DNA of 38,422 bases from the NCBI RefSeq assembly GCF_009765375.1, contig NZ_VTOK01000027.1, positions 1 to 38,422 on the forward strand, in the 5' to 3' direction. The DNA is from Alteribacillus sp. YIM 98480 (GTDB taxonomy: Bacteria; Bacillota; Bacilli; Bacillales; Marinococcaceae). Below, piece after piece: positions 23,805-30,295 of the stretch (position 1 is the stretch's first letter; each line of letters opens with the position of its first letter). A program made the translations under genes and the position numbers. The notes beneath the pieces were generated by a model that saw only the letters and a list, made by a program, of their open reading frames with translations, was not told the origin of the DNA and ran no database searches.

Positions 23805-24321
23805 TTTTCTTTCTCTCCAAGAAATTAGCCATTGGGCTTTTCTCTTTCTTCTCTTCTGGTTGTTTTGGTATGGAACGCATACGAGCAACCGGGTTTAAGA
23901 ACAGACGATCTTCCAATTTCAATAGTTTGTCACGAACTTGGTTCTGCTTACTTAGCACTTCTTTTAACTCATCGTACATCGTCATTTTCTTTTGAATGTT
24001 CGGCATGGTTTCCATGTGCTCTTTAATACCAACATACAAATCATGTAGCATATGTTCCTGGCTTTTTAATTGGCAATAACGATTAATAGTTGCTTGATCC
24101 AGTCCGTCAACAAATTCTATTTTCTTATACAGCTTTCGGAGGCGAAGGAATTCTTTATGGGCAACAGGATCTTCCTTCGTGACTGGATCTTCTCTAAAAG
24201 TGGTTCCGGTGTACAAAGCTTTCTCTGCTTTTTCCCGGTGCTCAAGTTCTGCTTTTGTCCGCCGGTCTTTGTTTCCCTCCAACTTAATCAGTTGAGTCGG
24301 TTTACTGTTCCTTCCTGCCAT
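23794..24321 (-). CDS. terS: Terminase small subunit (P27 family)
   Basis: 175 aa. The N-terminus MAGRNSKPTQLIKLEGNKDRR, then helical segments with LDQATINRYCQLKSQEH and a basic, proline-containing end (LFLNPVARMRSIPKQPEEKKEK interrupted) are classic P27 terminase small subunit. Recognises the packaging site and regulates TerL. GGAAGGTA before the ATG. Confidence 0.93.
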   Translation of the reverse strand: MAGRNSKPTQLIKLEGNKDRRTKAELEHREKAEKALYTGTTFREDPVTKEDPVAHKEFLRLRKLYKKIEFVDGLDQATINRYCQLKSQEHMLHDLYVGIKEHMETMPNIQKKMTMYDELKEVLSKQNQVRDKLLKLEDRLFLNPVARMRSIPKQPEEKKEKSPMANFLERKKNGS

Positions 24322-24386
24322 TACCTTCCACCCCCTAAAAGCTTTTTATTTTGCGAAAAAAATTTACGCGAGACTGCCCCAACGGT

Positions 24387-24566
24387 CTATGGCGCTGATT
24401 CTGTAGAAATTTGCCCCGCCCTCCCCAATACTTGATGGTCACAAACCTTATCCATCTTCTCACCAATACGATCCAATTGCTCTTCAATGACGTTTAGTTT
24501 TTCTTGCACTTCATCCAGATTGGTCTCAATGGTAATTTCTAGTGTAGAATTGCGATTAGTTTCCAA
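24387..24566 (-). CDS. Small coiled-coil protein between HNH and TerS
   Basis: 59 aa, starting TTG at 24566 within the last codons of the HNH gene, 9 bases after AAAGGAGG (an ATG at 24575 overlaps that site). LDEVQEKLNVIEEQLDRIGEKM is a heptad coiled coil. Function unknown. The 24322-24386 gap before TerS has no gene and could contain the cos site. Confidence 0.55.
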   Translation of the reverse strand: METNRNSTLEITIETNLDEVQEKLNVIEEQLDRIGEKMDKVCDHQVLGRAGQISTESAP

Positions 24567-24915
24567 AGCCTCCATCCTCCTTTGCAGTCTTAACATTATG
24601 ATGATACGTACACAACGACTGCCAGTTATCCTCATCCCAAAACAATTCGTGTTCACCTCGGTGTGGTGTAATATGGTCAACGACATCAGCAGGAGCATAA
24701 ACATTCTCTTGCAAACAATGAACACATAATGGATGGCGTTTTAAGTAGTAGCGCCTTGCTTTTCTCCAACGTGCATCATAGCCGCGTTGTGTTGATGAAC
24801 CTCGGTGCTTATCCTGTTCTGCTCGGTATATTTGTTGATGCTCTCGGCAAAACCGCTCTGTTGTCAAAGTGTTGCATCCAGTCCTATTACACGGACGCTT
24901 TGGTTTAACTGGCAT
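24556..24915 (-). CDS. HNH endonuclease (packaging-associated)
   Basis: 119 aa. N-terminal zinc-binding part (PCNRTGCNTLTTERFCREH) and HNH motif VVDHITPHRG...WDEDNWQSLCTYHHNVKTAKEDGGF; HP-CVHC supplies the second cysteine pair. In HK97-type cos phages an HNH gene next to terS is required with terminase for DNA cleavage at cos, so this suggests a cos packager. TTTGGAGTG precedes the ATG, directly after a terminator. Confidence 0.92.
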   Translation of the reverse strand: MPVKPKRPCNRTGCNTLTTERFCREHQQIYRAEQDKHRGSSTQRGYDARWRKARRYYLKRHPLCVHCLQENVYAPADVVDHITPHRGEHELFWDEDNWQSLCTYHHNVKTAKEDGGFGN

Positions 24916-24930
24916 GTTTTTTCACTCCAA

Positions 24931-24953
24931 ATAAAAAAGACCCGTCAGGGTCT
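24931..24953 (-). terminator. Terminator between early and late genes
   Basis: AGACCC (24938-24943) pairs with GGGTCT (24948-24953) around GTCA, followed on the minus strand by TTTTTTATTT. It ends the early operon after the late activator gene but lies only 16-25 bp before the HNH start codon. Confidence 0.85.
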
Positions 24954-25016
24954 GATTGTTGCTCTATATTCTGTTTTCGACCTGGGGAACGATGCCTCCC
25001 CGTCCTGCCTTTGATT

Positions 25017-25499
25017 TTACACATAGCTTTTTTGTTCTTGCAAAGACGAACCTTTTGTGCCATTTGCGCCTTTTGTGCCATCTGTGCCATTTGTGCCATT
25101 TGGTTCATTTAACCGATCGACAACGGCGTCTTTCAATCGTCTTGTATGAGAAGGGGAAAGGGCCATATGCCTGCCAATCCACCGTAACGATTTCCCTTCA
25201 AGCATCCAGTGCAGCACTTCCACTTCACGATCATCCGTAACTTTATGGATACGATCCTGGAGGATCTTAACCTTTTTTTCATATTCGGCAACTTTTTTCC
25301 ATCGTTTTTCCCTTCTAACGGTTTCCTGCAGTACCGGATCACTATTTCCTCCACCTTGAGCCTTTGGCATTGATGCCTCCAGTCCATATTGAGCTGTGAG
25401 TTTCTCTCCGGCACTCTCCATAGATTCACGAAGGAGCTTAATGCTATTCATCATCCAGTGATAATCTTTCAATAATGACTCAATATATTGCCTTTCCAT
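25017..25499 (-). CDS. Late transcription activator (ArpU/RinA-like)
   Basis: 160 aa. After a helical N-terminus, residues ~93-130 (DREVEVLHWMLEGKSLRWIGRHMALSPSHTRRLK in parts) form a sigma-70 region-4-like helix-turn-helix, the signature of ArpU/RinA/XpF phage activators. The position, last gene before the head module, fits late-gene control. The C-terminus is a low-complexity NGTNGTDGTKGANGTKG tract coded by a 9-base tandem repeat. ATG 25499 lacks a perfect ribosome site (GGGAGGGGCTCTC). Confidence 0.85.
   Translation of the reverse strand: MERQYIESLLKDYHWMMNSIKLLRESMESAGEKLTAQYGLEASMPKAQGGGNSDPVLQETVRREKRWKKVAEYEKKVKILQDRIHKVTDDREVEVLHWMLEGKSLRWIGRHMALSPSHTRRLKDAVVDRLNEPNGTNGTDGTKGANGTKGSSLQEQKSYV
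25052..25104. repeat. 9-base tandem repeat coding the NGT tract
   Basis: About six imperfect units of TTTGTGCCA on the + strand, in frame with the ArpU-like gene (NGT/KGT units on the minus strand). The unit length is a multiple of three, so slippage would change tract length without breaking the frame. Confidence 0.75.
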
Positions 25500-25540
25500 G
25501 AGAGCCCCTCCCTGTGGTATAATCGCATTAGCCTGTACGA

Positions 25541-25571
25541 GTCGTCCTGAGAGGGGCGACTTTTGTTATTT
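25541..25571 (+). other. Terminator-like hairpin in + orientation
   Basis: GTCGTCC (25541-25547) pairs with GGGCGAC (25554-25560, one wobble) and is followed on the + strand by TTTTGTTATTT. No + strand gene lies near. It may stop antisense transcription or act as an mRNA structure between the two early genes. Confidence 0.45.
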
Positions 25572-25742
25572 CCTTTGTTTTGGCCAAGTCGGATTTACTT
25601 TTCTTCTGGGGCCTCTTTGAAACTTTCTTTGATCTTTAATTTGTTCCACCCAAGCCATTTCTTCTGGCGTCATTTTCCGTTCTTTTATGTCACTGGACAG
25701 CTCGCCCCGAATTACGTGTTTTTGCCAATCGATTTGGTTCAT
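25566..25742 (-). CDS. Hypothetical early protein (58 aa)
   Basis: 58 aa, charged: NQIDWQKHVIRGEL, MTPEEMAWVEQIKDQR, then a basic end (RGPRRKVNPTWPKQRK). Unrecognised; could bind nucleic acid. ATG at 25742 after AGGGTGAAGG is preferred over GTG at 25751. Confidence 0.5.
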   Translation of the reverse strand: MNQIDWQKHVIRGELSSDIKERKMTPEEMAWVEQIKDQRKFQRGPRRKVNPTWPKQRK

Positions 25743-25786
25743 GTCCTTCACCCTTTCGCTTCTGTACAGTTTCGTCGGAATGTGTA

Positions 25787-25972
25787 TTAGTAGACATGTG
25801 GTTTATCATTGATTCTTAGTATTTCGACAATCTCTTTTTCCGTATCACGCAAGGTGCCCCATGTTCTGTCTGTCTTCCAGTTGCCATGCTTATGAAAATC
25901 AGTACATTTCATCTGTTCGGTCAAGCTTTTATGAAAGGTTAGCAAATACTCTAAACGCTCTTTTTCGTCCAC
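25787..25972 (-). CDS. Hypothetical early protein (61 aa)
   Basis: 61 aa, helical and charged: EKERLEYLLTFHKSLTEQM, then WGTLRDTEKEIVEILRIN. No family recognised. GTG start 5 bases after AGGAGGATT. Lies in the distal early operon. Confidence 0.6.
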   Translation of the reverse strand: MDEKERLEYLLTFHKSLTEQMKCTDFHKHGNWKTDRTWGTLRDTEKEIVEILRINDKPHVY

Positions 25973-26011
25973 TTCAAATCCTCCTTTTACTACACATCAT
26001 CGGTCTACTAT

Positions 26012-26080
26012 TCACCTATCTGTAACCCAAGTCATCAGTACAAGCACTGTAATTAACATCAGCGCTTCTACATAACTCAT
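26012..26080 (-). CDS. Tiny membrane peptide (22 aa), coupled start
   Basis: Its ATG overlaps the preceding stop as ATGA. The peptide is MSYVEALMLITVLVLMTWVTDR, shown here in two parts: a 5-residue polar start and one hydrophobic helix, ending in an arginine. Probably a single-pass membrane peptide. Function unknown; supported by the coupling and composition only. Confidence 0.42.
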   Translation of the reverse strand: MSYVEALMLITVLVLMTWVTDR

Positions 26081-26319
26081 TGATCTGCCTTTTCTTCGCC
26101 TAACAACTTCCCTTGCCTTGCATGTATCTGACGTAAAATCGTATCCACATCATGTTTTAAATCAGATTCCTTAAACCGTTCCAACCGTCCCTTTTGGTTA
26201 ACCATCTTCACTAAAACTTCTGCGTCGTCGAACGTCCTGATAACTTCCCCTTTTTGCTGGTAATGGTTTCCTTGCTTCAACACAATGACCGGTGTGTTAT
26301 TTTCGAATTTTTTAATCAT
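26077..26319 (-). CDS. Hypothetical early protein (80 aa)
   Basis: 80 aa. VIVLKQGNHYQQKGEVIRTF followed by DAEVLVKMVNQKGRLERF resembles a KOW/SH3-like small barrel, then a helix (KHDVDTILRQIHARQGKL). No family certain. GAGGTGGGAGA before the ATG. Downstream of the RecU-like gene. Confidence 0.6.
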   Translation of the reverse strand: MIKKFENNTPVIVLKQGNHYQQKGEVIRTFDDAEVLVKMVNQKGRLERFKESDLKHDVDTILRQIHARQGKLLGEEKADQ

Positions 26320-26328
26320 TCTCCCACC

Positions 26329-26856
26329 TCACCCTGAGAGTGCTTTTGTATGCTTGTCCACCACAGCCAGGTAATCCAAAACAATCCCTCTGCCCTGTCC
26401 TACTTCATCCGCATAAATTTCTAACTCATCAAGAGGAATGGACTTTCTCCCGCCTTTTTTGGAGTCTCTCACGTACTTTTGAAGCATGTTGTTAGGAATG
26501 AAATAGACACTGTTCATTGGTCTAATTTCAACGAGCACAAAGCTAATGGCCCCTTGTTTTTCTGCTTGGTCCAGAAAAGCGATCTGTCCATCTGTAAGCA
26601 TGTTCAAATCAAATCGTTTCTTGCCTGATGTCTTCGCTTCAAATTGAATGGAGCGCCCGTGGTATACTCCGTCATAATCAACGGTGCTTTTTGATTCCCA
26701 CACCGCTTTGAGAATGTGAACGCCTTTTGTTTGCAGCACCTTTATAGGGGTTGCCCTTTTTGATATCAGAGCAACACCTTTGTTTTTATACTGAAGATTG
26801 GCAGTATTCAAAATCTCTTCAAAGACCATGCCTCTTTTACCCTGTCCGGATTTCAT
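26329..26856 (-). CDS. recU: RecU-like Holliday junction resolvase
   Basis: 175 aa. KRGMVFEEILNTANLQYKNKG, ALISKRATPIKVL, STVDYDGVYHGRSIQFEAKT and FDLNMLTDGQIAFLDQAEKQG are the ordered RecU blocks; D in DYDGVY and the E/K of FEAK are the PD-(D/E)XK-fold catalytic residues. Cuts four-way junctions formed during phage recombination or replication. Slightly shorter than host RecU (about 200 aa), lacking the long N-terminal tail. Overlaps the upstream gene by 20 bp. Confidence 0.9.
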   Translation of the reverse strand: MKSGQGKRGMVFEEILNTANLQYKNKGVALISKRATPIKVLQTKGVHILKAVWESKSTVDYDGVYHGRSIQFEAKTSGKKRFDLNMLTDGQIAFLDQAEKQGAISFVLVEIRPMNSVYFIPNNMLQKYVRDSKKGGRKSIPLDELEIYADEVGQGRGIVLDYLAVVDKHTKALSG

Positions 26857-27043
26857 GCTCTTCCCCCTCCATCTTTGCTCTAATTTCCTGTAAAGCCACG
26901 TCCGGGTTGACTGCTACATGATCCGTGCCATCCGTGAGCATCTTATAGACTACACTGTCCTGCATGTTATAGAGCATGGCGACCGGCGCATCATTCCAGT
27001 ACACTTCCGCGCTGTTACGCTCCTTGTGATTGACTTGTATCAT
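26837..27043 (-). CDS. Hypothetical early protein (68 aa)
   Basis: 68 aa. IQVNHKERNSAEVYWNDAPV and VYKMLTDGTDHVAVNPDVALQEIRAKMEG. The last block (D-x-A-x-QEIR-x-K-x-E) is echoed by a small ORF at 28869-28979, suggesting a family used twice in this operon. No function recognised. ATG at 27043 after GAGAAGGTGACG. Confidence 0.6.
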   Translation of the reverse strand: MIQVNHKERNSAEVYWNDAPVAMLYNMQDSVVYKMLTDGTDHVAVNPDVALQEIRAKMEGEEHEIRTG

Positions 27044-27173
27044 CTTCGTCACCTTCTCTCAGCATGTCCACTAAGTTTGGATCTTCTTTGGACTTCTTCC
27101 AACAAACGGGACCGTAACCACGTTCTTGGCTTCTCTTGTCTTTGAGTTTCCGGCCACATTTCACGCATTTCAT
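27015..27173 (-). CDS. Small zinc-ribbon protein (52 aa)
   Basis: 52 aa: MKCVKCGRKLKDKRSQERGYGPVCWKK in parts gives CxxC plus a lone C in a YGPVC block, as in small DUF6011-like zinc proteins of phages. The tail is acidic. ATG overlaps the dUTPase stop as TAATG. Function unknown. Confidence 0.65.
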   Translation of the reverse strand: MKCVKCGRKLKDKRSQERGYGPVCWKKSKEDPNLVDMLREGDEDDTSQSQGA

Positions 27174-27796
27174 TAGTATCCCGTCACCTGTCTTTCATGG
27201 TTCGTGGCGTTCTTATCTAGGTAGGCTTGTTCTATTTGGTCCCAAGTGAAACCTAATCGTTCCCCTAACTGTATAAACGGCATGAACAACGCTAAATAAC
27301 TAAATCTTTTGCTATCCTTTTTTTCTCCAAAACGTATTTCTGATACCGTTTCAAACAAAAGGGTAAACATATCCGTTGTTGTATCTTCTAAATTCGCGCT
27401 TTCAATTTCGTCGTGATGTTCAAACCCTAACTCTAACCCAATCGACAAGATGAAATGAAGGCAGTCTACGTATTCTTCTAGGAGTGGATTGTTGAAATGA
27501 ACACCGCAACCATCGCAATTTTTACATAACGTCCTTTCAACAAAAGATAAATGCGGATTTGTATATCCTTGACCGTCGCACACTTCACAAACATTTTTTG
27601 GATCAGGAAACCATGTTCTAGGTTCTTGGTCTTTACTCCAAAATTTAAACCCTCTCCACTCATTAGCAAGCTCCCCTAATTCCACTTGGAGAGCTAATAT
27701 TTTCTTTGGTAGTAAATCCTGCCCTTCTAAGCCCTTCTGCTTAACAATCTTCTCGTCCAGTTCTCTCTGCTCCTCAAATAACGGTTTTAGGTTCAT
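27173..27796 (-). CDS. Dimeric all-alpha dUTPase with zinc-knuckle insert
   Basis: 207 aa. LQVELGELANEW (~36-47, ExxE metal site) and LLEEYVDCLHFILSIGLELG (ExxD site) define the dimeric dUTPase/MazG-like family that hydrolyses dUTP and keeps uracil out of phage DNA. Between them residues ~69-101 carry CEVCDGQGY...CKNCDGCG, a DnaJ-type double CxxC insertion not needed for the fold. GAGAAGGTGGCTGA before the ATG, which overlaps the upstream stop. Confidence 0.85.
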   Translation of the reverse strand: MNLKPLFEEQRELDEKIVKQKGLEGQDLLPKKILALQVELGELANEWRGFKFWSKDQEPRTWFPDPKNVCEVCDGQGYTNPHLSFVERTLCKNCDGCGVHFNNPLLEEYVDCLHFILSIGLELGFEHHDEIESANLEDTTTDMFTLLFETVSEIRFGEKKDSKRFSYLALFMPFIQLGERLGFTWDQIEQAYLDKNATNHERQVTGY

Positions 27797-28008
27797 TCAG
27801 CCACCTTCTCATAGTCATAGATTAATATTTCGTATCTTGGGGGTGCAAAAAAGCCAACTGTTTCAATCCGAATCGGACGCAAAGCACACCGCATATCACC
27901 ACTCAATAAATCTTTCATCTTCTTGTAAGCATCATCTAATGTCAGAGCGTATACACTTTTCAAATATCGAAGTTCGCAACCATCTTCCGTCGTAAATGTT
28001 TCTTTCAT
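27793..28008 (-). CDS. Hypothetical early protein (71 aa)
   Basis: 71 aa: FTTEDGCELRYLKSVYALTLDDAYKKMKDL then a beta-rich end (YEILIYDYEKVAE). No family recognised. ATGA-coupled to both neighbours. Confidence 0.6.
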   Translation of the reverse strand: MKETFTTEDGCELRYLKSVYALTLDDAYKKMKDLLSGDMRCALRPIRIETVGFFAPPRYEILIYDYEKVAE

Positions 28009-28223
28009 TCAATCTCCACCTTTTCGAACCGTTTTACTTTATGTTCTGGGTGTATATCCATAAACTGTTCTAACGGCCTGGAGTGCGGTATTTGATCTGG
28101 TTCTTTGAAACTCTTATAGGTTACTAATATCTCCCCTGTTTCCGTGTGCCGTGATAAACCAACGATATAGTAAGTGTTACCTTTAAAATGCCGGTAAAAT
28201 TCGCCGCGTTTCGGCCTTTTCAT
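28005..28223 (-). CDS. DUF1653 family protein
   Basis: 72 aa: RGEFYRHFKGNTYYIVGLSRHTETGEILVTYKS in parts matches DUF1653 (YRHFKG...Y.V.G.ARHSET...V.Y..L), and the RPLEQFMD end completes it. Small beta-barrel family of unknown role. ATG 28223 after GGAGAGGGTGA, overlapping the deaminase stop as ATGA. Confidence 0.8.
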   Translation of the reverse strand: MKRPKRGEFYRHFKGNTYYIVGLSRHTETGEILVTYKSFKEPDQIPHSRPLEQFMDIHPEHKVKRFEKVEIE

Positions 28224-28597
28224 CCCGTCACCCTCTCCTGCTCTATAGGCCATTTTGTCCAATCTACTTTTCTAGTTTCGATCCCTTTTAACTGCAGAAA
28301 CTCGATCCCGTCTGTTTTGCGGTATTCTTCTTTGTAGAAAACGTGCTGTAATTTCATGTTGTAGTAGAGTTCAAACGCGCACGTTTCGCAAGGGGAATGA
28401 GTGAGTAATACGGTTTCTGTTCGTTCTAGGTCTTGGATCGTCATGGTTGAGATCAAATTTTTCTCTGGATGAGTACAGCCACAGTTTCCTTCTTCACCTG
28501 TACATTCGCCCTCGTTTCCGTTCCTGGCGGTGTCGATCATCTGCATGTCACTGGTAAAGGCTAACGCCCATACGGTCATCTGTTTACATTCGTTCAT
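28220..28597 (-). CDS. Cytidine/dCMP deaminase-like protein
   Basis: 125 aa. HPE at 43-45 (in CGCTHPEKNLIS) and PCETC at 69-73 (in LLTHSPCETCA) give the zinc ligands H43, C70, C73 and the catalytic glutamate E45 of the dCMP/cytidine deaminase superfamily; the usual HAE is HPE here. Probably makes dUMP for nucleotide supply beside the dUTPase, which would then produce dUMP for dTMP synthesis. Substrate is inferred. ATG 28597 has GGAGGGATGTGGG and ATGA coupling. Confidence 0.82.
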   Translation of the reverse strand: MNECKQMTVWALAFTSDMQMIDTARNGNEGECTGEEGNCGCTHPEKNLISTMTIQDLERTETVLLTHSPCETCAFELYYNMKLQHVFYKEEYRKTDGIEFLQLKGIETRKVDWTKWPIEQERVTG

Positions 28598-28887
28598 CCC
28601 ACATCCCTCCAGATTTGCTCCCAATCTACTTTCATTTTCGGCTTCTTTCTCACCCTATCGAAAAGCAGTAAAAACATTTCATCTGGATTTCGCTTAAAAT
28701 ACGTAGCAATGTTTTTTAACGAACGCCCTTCTTTCCACAACATATCAAACAGCTTCACTTCATCCTTCGTAAACACATGTTCTAAATCTTCATTGACTAT
28801 ATAAGTGCTGCCGAATTCTCTTTTAAAATAATGTTTTTCGATTTTTGTAACTGATTGTTTATGGCTTTTTAAACTGGCGTTTTCCAT
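28594..28887 (-). CDS. Hypothetical early protein with HTH-like segment (97 aa)
   Basis: 97 aa: FTKDEVKLFDMLWKEGRSLKNIATYFKRNPDEMFLLLFDRVRK in parts is a plausible helix-turn-helix (ENIA-like turn after GRS). The end (MKVDWEQIW) recurs in the deaminase (KVDWTKWP). Could be a small regulator or DNA binder. AGAGGAGGG before ATG. Confidence 0.6.
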   Translation of the reverse strand: MENASLKSHKQSVTKIEKHYFKREFGSTYIVNEDLEHVFTKDEVKLFDMLWKEGRSLKNIATYFKRNPDEMFLLLFDRVRKKPKMKVDWEQIWRDVG

Positions 28888-28979
28888 TGATGCTTGCCCT
28901 CCTCTATTTTGATTCTAATTTCCTGTATGGCCGCGTCCGAACTAATTGCTAAGCCGTTTCCCTCGAACATTCTCCACAT
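28869..28979 (-). CDS. Possible small ORF echoing the 26837-27043 gene
   Basis: 36 aa in a frame overlapping the zinc-ribbon gene: LMWRMFEGNGLAISSDAAIQEIRIKIEEG after the ATG region. The D-A-A-I-QEIR-x-K-x-E block matches the end of the 68-aa early protein. The frame is open upstream to a TTG about 45 bases earlier. No ribosome site is convincing, so it may be a remnant or be produced by frameshift. Confidence 0.35.
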   Translation of the reverse strand: MWRMFEGNGLAISSDAAIQEIRIKIEEGKHQWKTPV

Positions 28980-29095
28980 GAGATCGGGTTCTCCATCGTT
29001 CCTGCTTTCCTGTCGATCTGCCAATCTTGCGGAATGTAGTTGGTATCAAGTCGCTTTCCGCAGCATCGACAGATCAGAGTGATTGGCGTGCTCAT
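28949..29095 (-). CDS. Small zinc-ribbon protein (48 aa)
   Basis: 48 aa: TLICRCCGKRLDT ... PISCGECSRETA, two cysteine pairs about 27 residues apart, a likely zinc ribbon. Start ATG overlaps the preceding TGA after GAGAGGTGG. Function unknown. It shares DNA with another open frame (28869-28979). Confidence 0.58.
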   Translation of the reverse strand: MSTPITLICRCCGKRLDTNYIPQDWQIDRKAGTMENPISCGECSRETA

Positions 29096-29241
29096 GCTTC
29101 CACCTCTCTTAATTCAGGAAGCCGAACTCGTTCTATCTCCAGCTCCTCAAGCGACAATTCACTTAGCAGCCTTCCATCTATGGCCAAGTAGAAACCTTGT
29201 TCTTGAAGTTCCTGCAGCAAAACTTGTCGTCGTAATTCCAT
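29092..29241 (-). CDS. Small FbpA-like protein (49 aa)
   Basis: 49 aa: RRQVLLQELQEQGFYLAIDGRLLSELSLEELEIE in parts. The helix-then-DGRLLSELSLEELE pattern resembles Fur-regulated basic protein FbpA-type small proteins of Bacillus, though this one is acidic, so the likeness is weak. AGAAGGTGG before ATG; overlaps the next gene as ATGA. Confidence 0.58.
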   Translation of the reverse strand: MELRRQVLLQELQEQGFYLAIDGRLLSELSLEELEIERVRLPELREVEA

Positions 29242-29292
29242 TAGTCCACCTTCTTCCAATGTTTTCTTGTGATACCAGCAGTTTCAGTCTTA

Positions 29293-29466
29293 TCAAGCCT
29301 CCCGTTTGTCTCGTAAAATGATATTTGGAGAGGTATAGCCATTTTTCTCCCATTCGCGCAGCTTTTTTTCATTCTCTGCCAACATGCGGAGTAAATGCTT
29401 CCTTCTGGCTTTTTTAGCGTGTTCCGGACGTTTTCGTGCGGGAAAATAAATAGCTGACTCAAGCAT
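29293..29466 (-). CDS. Hypothetical early protein (57 aa)
   Basis: 57 aa, basic and helical: FPARKRPEHAKKARRKHLLRML then ENEKKLREWEKNGYTSPN in parts. No family. The ATG overlaps the stop of the DnaC-like gene by 8 bp, so it is read from the coupled start at 29466 and not from longer in-frame ATGs. Confidence 0.55.
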   Translation of the reverse strand: MLESAIYFPARKRPEHAKKARRKHLLRMLAENEKKLREWEKNGYTSPNIILRDKREA

Positions 29467-30295
29467 TAGACATGTCCTCCAATCTGTGATTAAGCTGGAA
29501 TTTATCACCCTGGATGAGCACCAGATAATCTTTGCACATTTCATAAATACGAGTTGCCAGAGCTTCGTCAACTTCAACAAGTTGATCAATTGGCAGTTCT
29601 GAAGAGATAAGGACAGGCATATGATTTAAGTAACGGTGATTGATAACAGCGTAAGTCTGTTCAATTTGCCAGTCCGTTGCACGGGGCTTTTTGTCTTTTC
29701 CAGTGGGCTTAAATAAATCATCGATAAAAAGCACCTCGGTCCTTTTCATACGCTCCATTTTTTCTTCCAGTTTGTCGAAATCGTCTTTCAGGTCATTGAA
29801 TCCTTCGACATATGGGAAATACTGAACACCTACGCGCTTTTTACGAATTAAATTATTTGCTATGGCCGTTAACAAGTGGGTTTTTCCTGCCCCCGGCTGT
29901 CCTAAAAGAGCAATACTGTTTTGACGTTCCCCTTTAATTTCATTGAAACTACGAAAATAGCTTAGTGCACATTCGTAAGCACCCTTTATCAATTCAGGCT
30001 TCCCTTCGGTTCGAAAGTTTTGAAAGCCTAGCTTCTTAAAATCATTTGTGATTTCACTTGAACGCATGAGTTTTTGCGCTCTTCTCCACTCAATGCAGCT
30101 GCACTGGACCCATACTTCCGCGCCGTTTTTCACGGCAATATATCCGGTTTTATCCTTGCATTTGGGGCAGTCATAATCAGGCTCGTTTCCCTGGTTTGAT
30201 CCAGCCGACTTGCCCTCCCGTGATGGATCGTTCCTGACTTCCTCGGCTCTGGCTCGAAGTTTGTCCATGATATCTTGGAATTGCAGCTTTTCCAT
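29459..30295 (-). CDS. DnaC/IstB-like helicase loader ATPase
   Basis: 278 aa. A four-cysteine zinc-binding part (CPKC at 43-46, CSC near 65-67), Walker A LGQPGAGKTH (131-140) and Walker B EVLFIDDLFK (187-196), followed by sensor-type segments (VLISSELPIDQL). DnaC-type loaders put the replicative helicase on origins with the initiator encoded upstream. ATG 30295 chosen (GAGGTGATCC), overlapping the initiator by 119 bp; an in-frame ATG at 30391 lacks a site. Confidence 0.9.
   Translation of the reverse strand: MEKLQFQDIMDKLRARAEEVRNDPSREGKSAGSNQGNEPDYDCPKCKDKTGYIAVKNGAEVWVQCSCIEWRRAQKLMRSSEITNDFKKLGFQNFRTEGKPELIKGAYECALSYFRSFNEIKGERQNSIALLGQPGAGKTHLLTAIANNLIRKKRVGVQYFPYVEGFNDLKDDFDKLEEKMERMKRTEVLFIDDLFKPTGKDKKPRATDWQIEQTYAVINHRYLNHMPVLISSELPIDQLVEVDEALATRIYEMCKDYLVLIQGDKFQLNHRLEDMSNA

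Noticed and set aside
24905-25108. Open frame overlapping the late activator's repeat (MNQMAQMAQ...)
   Set aside because: It is the alternative frame of the 9-base repeat and runs across the terminator; the ArpU-like frame is the recognisable one.
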